Shown: in pieces, positions 5,416 through 8,197 of the stretch | How the letters are laid out: the number at the start of each line of letters is the position of its first letter | How positions within the stretch are numbered: the first letter of the stretch is position 1 | Origin: Bacteroidota bacterium | Lineage (GTDB): Bacteria; Bacteroidota; Bacteroidia; Bacteroidales; PUMT01 | Assembly: GCA_003556985.1 (NCBI GenBank) | Contig: PWPZ01000231.1 | Coordinates: forward strand, 1-8,197 | Length of the DNA stretch: 8,197 bases | Reading direction: 5' to 3' | Notes under the pieces: generated by a model | What the model was told of the DNA's origin: nothing | Seen by the model: only the letters and a program-made list of their open reading frames with translations | Databases searched by the model: none | Program-made: the position numbers and the translations under genes

Positions 5416-7803
5416 CTATATTGTATCCATGTCCCTCAATAACTGTTCCAAACTGTATTCGTCATGAATTAAAACCTGCCTTGCTTTGCTGCCTTCAAAC
5501 GGACCTACTATTCCTGCAGCTTCAAGCTGATCTACTATACGTCCGGCCCTGTTATAACCGATAGAAAACTTTCTTTGGATAAGGGAGGTTGATCCCTGCT
5601 GGTGTTGTACTACCAGTCTGGCGGCCTCGTCAAACATGCCGTCTCTTTTTCTGAGATCAACTTCGGCTGATCCCGATTCATTGTCACCGACATATTCGGG
5701 AAGATAATGGGCAGAAGGATATCCTTGCTGGGAACCTATAAATTCGGTTATACGGTCAATTTCCGGAGTATCTACAAAGGCACATTGCAGCCTGATCATC
5801 TCGTTGCCGGCAGTTATAAGCATATCGCCCCTCCCGATCAACTGATTGGCTCCCGGGGTATCCAGGATGGTCCTTGAATCCATCATGGAAGTTACCCTGA
5901 AAGCTATCCGGCTGGGAAAGTTTGCCTTTATGACACCGGTAATGATGTTGGTTGTCGGACGCTGGGTTGCTATAACAAGATGGATACCTATTGCCCTGGC
6001 CAGCTGGGCCAGTCTGGCCAGCGGGGTTTCTATTTCCCGCCCAGCAGTCATTATCAGATCTGCGAATTCATCAATTATTACAACGATATAAGGAAGGAAA
6101 CGATGACCTTTTTCAGGATTCAGGCGCCGGGCAATAAATTTCCCGTTATATTCCTTGATGTTACGAACATGCGCCTCCTTAAGCAGATTGTAACGCTCGT
6201 CCATCTCAATGGTAAGGGATTGCAGCGTGTGAATAACCTTCTCTGTATCAGTTATTATAGCTTCCTCAGTATCAGGTAGTTTGGCGAGATAGTGTCTTTC
6301 AATCTTTGAATACACTGTCAGCTCTACCTTTTTGGGGTCTATGAGCACAAATTTCAGTTGAGCCGGATGTTTTTTGTATAAAAGTGATGCCAGAATGGCA
6401 TTGAGTCCCACTGATTTTCCCTGACCGGTGGCTCCGGCTATAAGCAGGTGAGGCATCCGGGTCAGATCAACTACGTAAGTTTCATTGGAAATTGTTTTTC
6501 CAAGCACGATGGGCAGTTCGTATTTTGAGTCCTGGAATTTAACCGAGCTTATCACCGAACGCATCGATACTATTTCAGGGTTTTGATTGGGAACCTCTAT
6601 CCCTATCGTACCTCTGCCCGGAATCGGAGCGATTATCCTTATTCCCAGTGCAGAAAGGCTCAGGGCTATATCATCCTCCAGATTTTTGATCTTTGATATG
6701 CGAATGCCCGGGGCAGGCACAATTTCATAAAGGGTAACCGTAGGTCCAATGGTGGCAGTAATTTTGTCTATCTGGATCTTATAATTACCCAGGGTTTCTA
6801 CTATCTTGTTTTTGTTGTTTATAAGTTCTTCCTTGCTGACAGTTGTTTCGGCCGACTTGTAGGGTTCGAGCAGACTGATAGGGGGAAACTTAAAAGAAGA
6901 CAGATCAAGGGTGGGGTCGTAATCCTCTGTTTTATGAGCATCTATCGCATCTTCTGAAAGGCTTTTCTCACTGGCGCTTTTTTCTTTCACAAGCAGCTTT
7001 ATCCTTCCCTCTTCCCCTTCGCCGTCATCTTCCTCATAATAATTCTCGCTTTCAGGGCTGTTTTTTTCTTCCGGGGTAACCTGGAAGGAGGGTGAAAACC
7101 CTGCTGAATCAGGATTACCGTTTTCAGCTATTCCTTCTTTCTGCATTGCCGGGGTTGAGTCGTTACTTTCAGCTAAATCCGGTTCGTTTTTTGTAGGGCG
7201 TTTGCTGATCAGTTTATTGAGTATAGATGAAGAATTTTTTGTTGAAAAAAGGAAGAAAGAAAATATAAGCAGAACCAATAGAAATGCTGTGCCGGTTTTA
7301 CCCAGAAAAGCATTCAGCCATTGCGCCATAAAATAACCGTGTGCTCCTCCCGGACCGCTACCCAGGAATCCTCCTGCATCACCGAAAATGTAACCCAGTA
7401 CAAGTGAGGTGAGTAGTGCCCCGATAATGGTTATTCTAAACGTTCTGCCAAAAGGGGCCAGCCTGACCCTCATTAATTTGAATCCTGTAAGAATGAGAAG
7501 GAAAGGAACACTGAATGATGCCAATCCGAACCAGTGGTTTATAAACATTGATGAAAACCAGGCCCCTGATTTTCCCGCCCAGTTCTCAACCCGCAAATCG
7601 GACGAGGAGATGATTTTTTCCCATTCAAAGCTTTGATCACTCTTCCAGGTAAAAAAATAGGATACAAATGACAATGTAAGAAACAAAGCAAATACCAGGA
7701 TGAAGCTGCCAAGGGAGAGCCTGAACCGTTCGTCTTTAAAAAAACCTGTTAGGCGGTTCTTTTTTCTTTTGGGACTGTTTCTTTTTTCCTTTCCTGCCGT
7801 CAT
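5416..7803 (-). CDS. ftsK: DNA translocase FtsK
   Basis: A 795-residue FtsK/SpoIIIE translocase, which sits at the division septum and pumps chromosomal DNA so that the terminus regions are cleared and dimers can be resolved at dif. The N-terminus has a basic cytoplasmic start and four membrane helices (about 33-51, 95-110, 122-141, 171-187). A polar, acid-rich linker with an EEDDGEGEEG stretch covers about 200-300; it is short compared with E. coli FtsK. The alpha domain follows (about 305-430), then the beta RecA-like motor: Walker A GATGQGKS at 457-464, Walker B VVIIDEF with D578-E579, and ATQRPTTN at 612-619. The gamma winged helix is about 718-780 (DEAARLVVQ...SIGYNRAGRIVDQLE), the part that reads KOPS-type DNA and contacts XerD in characterised homologues. 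Intact, of usual Bacteroidota length. The ATG at 7801-7803 has no Shine-Dalgarno sequence but precedes a plausible basic N-terminus. lolA follows after 40 bp. Confidence 0.97.
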   Translation of the reverse strand: MTAGKEKRNSPKRKKNRLTGFFKDERFRLSLGSFILVFALFLTLSFVSYFFTWKSDQSFEWEKIISSSDLRVENWAGKSGAWFSSMFINHWFGLASFSVPFLLILTGFKLMRVRLAPFGRTFRITIIGALLTSLVLGYIFGDAGGFLGSGPGGAHGYFMAQWLNAFLGKTGTAFLLVLLIFSFFLFSTKNSSSILNKLISKRPTKNEPDLAESNDSTPAMQKEGIAENGNPDSAGFSPSFQVTPEEKNSPESENYYEEDDGEGEEGRIKLLVKEKSASEKSLSEDAIDAHKTEDYDPTLDLSSFKFPPISLLEPYKSAETTVSKEELINNKNKIVETLGNYKIQIDKITATIGPTVTLYEIVPAPGIRISKIKNLEDDIALSLSALGIRIIAPIPGRGTIGIEVPNQNPEIVSMRSVISSVKFQDSKYELPIVLGKTISNETYVVDLTRMPHLLIAGATGQGKSVGLNAILASLLYKKHPAQLKFVLIDPKKVELTVYSKIERHYLAKLPDTEEAIITDTEKVIHTLQSLTIEMDERYNLLKEAHVRNIKEYNGKFIARRLNPEKGHRFLPYIVVIIDEFADLIMTAGREIETPLARLAQLARAIGIHLVIATQRPTTNIITGVIKANFPSRIAFRVTSMMDSRTILDTPGANQLIGRGDMLITAGNEMIRLQCAFVDTPEIDRITEFIGSQQGYPSAHYLPEYVGDNESGSAEVDLRKRDGMFDEAARLVVQHQQGSTSLIQRKFSIGYNRAGRIVDQLEAAGIVGPFEGSKARQVLIHDEYSLEQLLRDMDTI

Positions 7804-7861
7804 AATGTTGTAGACTCTTGATTGTTTGGGTTTTAACCGGAATATTTAAATGTCAGGTTCC

Positions 7862-7902
7862 ATATGCATATAAGACCGGGAATTCCCGTTGCAAATTTGC
7901 AA
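7862..7902. repeat. Cluster of three perfect palindromes upstream of ftsK
   Basis: Within 41 bp lie ATATGCATAT (7862-7871), CGGGAATTCCCG (7877-7888) and TTGCAAATTTGCAA (7889-7902). Each is a perfect inverted repeat without a spacer, and the last two abut. They overlap the likely ftsK promoter: the TTTG lies in the third, the spacer contains the second and the -7 lies in the first. Such even-length perfect palindromes are typical of sites for dimeric DNA-binding proteins. The cognate protein is unknown. Confidence 0.5.
7867..7895 (-). promoter_or_regulatory. Likely ftsK-lolA promoter
   Basis: On the minus strand TTTG (complement of 7892-7895), a 19-bp spacer, then TATATG (complement of 7867-7872). 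The spacing is the Bacteroidota consensus and the -33 element is exact; the -7 keeps TAnnT but not the full TTTG. The start would be near 7860, giving an untranslated leader of about 55 bases before the ftsK ATG. The overlap with three palindromes suggests regulated initiation, which is inference. Confidence 0.42.
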
Positions 7903-7970
7903 AATTTTACGCAAGTTCCCCCCTTTTTTCCAAAATATCACGGCCACAACCGGCATTACCGACAGATTAT

Positions 7971-7982
7971 GGTTACTTAACC
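7971..7982. promoter_or_regulatory. Palindromic site GGTTA-CT-TAACC, possible operator
   Basis: Five-base arms GGTTA and TAACC around CT, placed 37 bp upstream of the carbamate kinase promoter in a divergent spacer. A second, looser inverted repeat follows: AACAGG at 7988-7993 and CCTGTT at 8012-8017. Either could bind a regulator of the kinase gene, but both are short and could be chance. Confidence 0.25.
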
Positions 7983-8018
7983 TGAAAAACAGGACAGAAT
8001 TAGGTGGGCAGCCTGTTA

Positions 8019-8050
8019 TTTCTTTAAATTAGAAAAAATCAATAGATTTG
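8019..8050 (+). promoter_or_regulatory. Likely promoter of the carbamate kinase gene
   Basis: TAGATTTG at 8043-8050 is an exact match to the Bacteroidota -7 element TAnnTTTG. A near-match to the -33 element, TTTC, lies at 8019-8022 with a 20-bp spacer. Transcription would start about 8057, leaving a leader of roughly 27 bases before the ATG at 8084. Confidence 0.5.
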
Positions 8051-8083
8051 TAGATTTAAGCAGTGTACCCTAAAGTATTGAAT

Positions 8084-8197
8084 ATGAAAAAATTAGCAGT
8101 AGTGGCCCTTGGGGGCAATGCCTTGTTAAGGGGCGACCAGTCCGGCACCATTGATGAACAGGAGCAAAACACCACCGACACTCTTGAAAATCTGGTA
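8084..8197 (+). CDS. arcC: Carbamate kinase, N-terminal fragment (runs off the window)
   Basis: The first 38 residues of an amino-acid-kinase-superfamily enzyme that interconverts ATP plus carbamate with ADP plus carbamoyl phosphate, usually making ATP at the end of arginine, citrulline or purine-derived carbamoyl catabolism. The glycine-rich start KLAVVALGGNALLRGDQ, then GTIDEQEQN and a following TLENL, match the conserved ATP/carbamate-binding N-terminus of carbamate kinases. The ATG at 8084-8086 is the only sensible start, as the conserved beta strand begins immediately after it. There is no Shine-Dalgarno sequence. About 270 residues lie beyond the window, so neither the catalytic lysines further on nor pathway neighbours can be seen. 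It is divergent from ftsK and probably unrelated to it in function. Confidence 0.87.
   Translation, partial: MKKLAVVALGGNALLRGDQSGTIDEQEQNTTDTLENLV

Noticed and set aside
5846..6279. Two plus-strand ORFs antisense to ftsK
   Set aside because: They lie wholly inside the conserved FtsK motor domain, overlap each other and resemble no family; shadows of the real gene.
1..8197. Defence, phage, mobile-element or biosynthetic system
   Set aside because: All complete genes belong to housekeeping envelope, division and metabolic families. I see no integrase, transposase, direct-repeat array, toxin pair or unusual gene fusion.

Overview
The window looks like ordinary chromosome of a Bacteroidota bacterium, probably Bacteroidales or Marinilabiliales. 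The evidence is the protein families (a FucP-type sugar symporter, a YkfC-like NlpC/P60 enzyme with SH3 domains, a 7TM-HD phosphodiesterase of the PgpH type, and an ftsK-lolA pair), the near absence of Shine-Dalgarno sequences, and several matches to the Bacteroidota promoter form TTTG-N19-TAnnTTTG. The order is an inference from general resemblance, not from a marker gene.

Layout: (1) 1-1053 (+) is the C-terminal part of a FucP/GluP-family sugar transporter cut by the window start, followed by a strong hairpin terminator at 1095-1123 placed to serve both strands. (2) 1323-2111 (-) encodes a cytoplasmic cell-wall-peptide endopeptidase, followed after 15 bp by a possible 40-residue single-helix membrane protein (1185-1307, -) that I found by reading the minus strand. 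(3) A 186-bp divergent spacer separates this from a PgpH-like membrane HD phosphohydrolase (2298-4445, +), a predicted c-di-AMP phosphodiesterase. (4) The 267-bp convergent spacer 4446-4712 holds a promoter-like sequence, a segment rich in inverted repeats and an intrinsic terminator. Together they could be a small RNA gene. (5) 7803 to 4713 (-) is a two-gene ftsK-lolA unit: the division and chromosome-segregation translocase, then the periplasmic lipoprotein carrier. (6) The 280-bp divergent spacer 7804-8083 carries three adjacent perfect palindromes over the likely ftsK promoter, then a promoter for a carbamate kinase gene that starts at 8084 and runs off the window.

Functionally, most genes concern the cell envelope and division: peptide recycling from peptidoglycan, c-di-AMP control (linked in other bacteria to wall and osmotic homeostasis), septal DNA translocation and lipoprotein sorting. 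Sugar uptake and carbamoyl-phosphate metabolism lie at the edges. I see no phage, transposase, CRISPR, toxin-antitoxin or defence module, and no convincing novel multi-gene system. The parts most worth checking are non-coding: the candidate RNA at 4491-4693 and the palindrome cluster at 7862-7902, plus the small ORF at 1185-1307.
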